A DNA stretch of 48,275 bases from Xanthobacteraceae bacterium (GTDB lineage Bacteria; Pseudomonadota; Alphaproteobacteria; Rhizobiales; Xanthobacteraceae): assembly GCA_020441545.1 (NCBI GenBank), contig JAGRLZ010000049.1:1-48275 (forward strand), read 5' to 3'. A program made the translations under genes and the position numbers. The first letter of the stretch is position 1, and every line of letters starts with the position of its first letter. The notes beneath the pieces were generated by a model that did not search any database, was not told where the DNA came from, and worked only from the letters and a program-made list of their open reading frames with translations. Shown here in pieces: positions 46,720 through 48,275 of this stretch.

Positions 46720-47985
46720 TCACAGCCACGGCGCGGGCTGGTCCAGCGCGATCAGCCGATCGACGTCGATGCGCGGGCGCACCACCGCATATTGATCGCC
46801 CTTGACCAGAACTTCCGGCACCAGCGGCCGGGTGTTGTAGGTGCCGGCCTGCACCGCACCGTAAGCGCCCGCGGTCATGATCGCCAGCAGGTCGCCTTCC
46901 TTCGGTTCCGGCAGGTTGCGGCCGAGCGCGAGATAGTCGCCGGTCTCGCACACCGGCCCCACCACGTCCGCCACCAGCACCGGGGCGTCGGGCGCGGCCG
47001 CGCGCACCGGCATGATCTGGTGATAGGCTTCATACAGCGTCGGGCGGATCAGGTCGTTCATCGCCGCATCGATGATGACGAAATTGCGCGCCTCGCCGTG
47101 CTTCACATAAATCACGCGGCTCACCAGGATGCCGGCATTGCCGACGATCATGCGGCCGGGCTCGAACATCAGCGTGCAGCCGAGATTGTGCGTCACCCGC
47201 TTGACCATCTCGGCATAGGCGACCGGCTCCGGCGGCGCGGCACGGTCCTCGTAATAGGGCACGCCGAGGCCGCCGCCGAAATCGACGTGGCTGATGGTGT
47301 GGCCGTCGCCGCGCAGCACCATGACGAAATCCGCCAGCAGGCGGAAGGCCGCCTCCATCGGCCCGAGATCGGTGATCTGGCTGCCGATATGCATGTCGAC
47401 GCCGGTGACCTCTATGCCCGGCAGCTTGGCCGCGCGGGCATAGACCTCGCGCGCCCGCGCGATCGGGATGCCGAACTTGTTCTCCGACTTGCCGGTCGAA
47501 ATCTTCGCATGGGTGCCCGAATCCACATCGGGATTGACGCGGATCGAGATGCGCGCGGTGCGCCCCATCTGCGCGGCGATCCGCGACAGCGCCTCAAGCT
47601 CGGGTTCGGATTCGATGTTGATGCAGAGGATGTCGTGCGACACCGCCAGCCGCAATTCGTCGGCGGTCTTGCCAACTCCGGAAAACAGAATCCTGTTCGC
47701 CGGAATGCCGGCGGTCAGCGCGCGCTTGAGTTCGCCGCCCGACACCACGTCGGCGCCGGCGCCGAGCTTCGCCAGCGTGCGCAGCACCGACTGGTTGGAG
47801 TTCGCCTTCATGGCGTAGCAGACCAGATGGTCGGTGCCCGCGAAAGCGTCGGTGAAGACGCGGAAATGCCGCTCCAGCGTCGCGGTGGAATAGCAGTAGA
47901 ACGGCGTCCCGACCGCGTCCGCCACCACGGACAGGTCGACGCCTTCGGCATGCAGCACGCCGTCACGATAATCGAAATGGCGCAT
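46720..47985 (-). CDS. lysA: Diaminopimelate decarboxylase
   Basis: LysA makes L-lysine from meso-diaminopimelate. The 421-residue fold type III enzyme has PLP-binding Lys60 in YAMKANSNQS, HIGSQ, the glycine loop DFGGGLGVPY, EPGRMIVGNAG, and the active-site CETGDYLA. ATG 47985 is chosen over an upstream in-frame start at 48039 because homology begins near RHFDYRDG. Minus-strand neighbours are the small lipoprotein tail upstream and, after a convergent pair, the TIGR02302-like gene. Confidence 0.95.
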   Translation of the reverse strand: MRHFDYRDGVLHAEGVDLSVVADAVGTPFYCYSTATLERHFRVFTDAFAGTDHLVCYAMKANSNQSVLRTLAKLGAGADVVSGGELKRALTAGIPANRILFSGVGKTADELRLAVSHDILCINIESEPELEALSRIAAQMGRTARISIRVNPDVDSGTHAKISTGKSENKFGIPIARAREVYARAAKLPGIEVTGVDMHIGSQITDLGPMEAAFRLLADFVMVLRGDGHTISHVDFGGGLGVPYYEDRAAPPEPVAYAEMVKRVTHNLGCTLMFEPGRMIVGNAGILVSRVIYVKHGEARNFVIIDAAMNDLIRPTLYEAYHQIMPVRAAAPDAPVLVADVVGPVCETGDYLALGRNLPEPKEGDLLAIMTAGAYGAVQAGTYNTRPLVPEVLVKGDQYAVVRPRIDVDRLIALDQPAPWL

Positions 47986-48043
47986 CGGCCTCGTGCCCCG
48001 AATCCGAAGTTCGCCTTGCGCGAACGTCTGAACCACCACACCA

Positions 48044-48074
48044 GGGTCTGATCCACTTGCGTTGAATCAGACCC
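48044..48074. repeat. Hairpin repeat upstream of lysA
   Basis: GGGTCTGAT (48044-48052) and ATCAGACCC (48066-48074) form a perfect 9-bp stem around 13 bases. I recall this GGGTCTGAT hairpin as a dispersed repeat in Bradyrhizobium-like genomes. Confidence 0.6.
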
Positions 48075-48094
48075 GCCGTTTATCCTTTTTGTTT

Positions 48095-48143
48095 GAGCAT
48101 GATCTTTTCCGAAAGCCGGCTTCCACTTTTCGGAATCATGCTC
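48095..48143. repeat. GAGCATGAT palindromic repeat, ending at a stop codon
   Basis: GAGCATGAT (48095-48103) and ATCATGCTC (48135-48143) bound a 49-bp element with an inner TCCGAAA / TTTCGGA-like pair. I recall very similar elements across Bradyrhizobiaceae. Its last base is the third base of the stop codon of the next gene. Confidence 0.75.
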
Positions 48144-48275
48144 TAGTCCAGCAGCGGATCGAGGATGAAGGACTTCTTCTGGCCTGGAGGCGCGACCGGC
48201 TTGCGGCTGGCGTGATAGGCCGGGTCGAATACGCCCGCCGGCCCCGCGGCCGGACCGTTGGCCGCGGACGCACCG
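48143..48275 (-). CDS. C-terminal part of a small lipoprotein (LptM-like), partial
   Basis: Minus-strand frame, stop TAG at 48145-48143, running out of the window at 48275 (43 residues). It reads as an Ala/Gly/Pro-rich stretch with FDPAYHASRKP, ending KKSFILDPLLD. That ending matches the small lipoprotein usually encoded between argH and lysA in this bacterial group, now called LptM-like in some annotations. The lipobox is outside the window. Confidence 0.6.
   Translation of the reverse strand, partial: GASAANGPAAGPAGVFDPAYHASRKPVAPPGQKKSFILDPLLD

Overview
The window is a GC-rich, gene-dense chromosomal segment from an alphaproteobacterium, most likely the Bradyrhizobium / Rhodopseudomonas / Nitrobacter group. 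The evidence is the membrane-anchored cytochrome c of CycM type, the homospermidine synthase, the lysA / TIGR02302-like / small-lipoprotein neighbourhood, and several families of short palindromic intergenic repeats that I recall from that group. I see no prophage, insertion sequence, CRISPR array, rRNA or tRNA. Almost everything is housekeeping or conserved accessory metabolism, so the main interest lies in regulatory DNA, repeats and a few odd proteins.

Layout. 1-4.7 kb: tandem Tat-exported peptide-binding proteins (one cut by the window edge), cycM, kdsB and pheA. 4.9-11.3 kb: a luciferase-like flavin oxidoreductase, then metF and metH, which together make methionine from methylene-THF and homocysteine and are separated by a palindromic element. 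11.4-18.1 kb (minus strand): NfeD plus SPFH/band-7 membrane pair, ferrochelatase, and a tightly coupled unit of M3 oligopeptidase, DUF1007 protein and NicO nickel/cobalt exporter. 18.2-23.6 kb: polyamine block with a long structured leader, ornithine/lysine decarboxylase, a GNAT acetyltransferase, a RidA protein and homospermidine synthase. 23.9-28.9 kb (minus): a six-gene zinc operon (His-rich 67-aa protein, ABC ATPase, permease, binding protein, COG0523 GTPase, WD40 propeller) behind a promoter whose spacer holds a Zur-like palindrome. 29.1-36.1 kb: Fe/Mn superoxide dismutase, a secreted caspase-like protein, MFS and MATE transporters, a DUF2147 protein and a YihY/BrkB protein. 36-42.4 kb: soluble hybrid histidine kinase, glutamyl-Q tRNA(Asp) synthetase, AlkA-like glycosylase, HNH nuclease, 3-hydroxybutyryl-CoA dehydrogenase and an HtrA-like protein that has lost its catalytic triad. 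42.5-48.3 kb: a large TIGR02302-like membrane protein, a carboxymuconolactone decarboxylase / hydroxyisobutyrate-dehydrogenase-like pair, lysA, and the tail of a small lipoprotein.

The best leads are: (1) the zinc operon promoter, where -35, Zur-like box, -10 and ATG are packed so that the first mRNA is probably leaderless and encodes a histidine-rich membrane micro-protein; (2) an arginine-rich 31-codon leader ORF whose stop overlaps the ornithine decarboxylase start inside a long structured leader; (3) three copies of a ~102-bp palindromic repeat, two flanking the homospermidine synthase gene as direct repeats and one inverted copy abutting the zinc promoter; and (4) the pseudo-protease at 41.5 kb. 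All functional calls come from reading motifs by eye; no database search was run.
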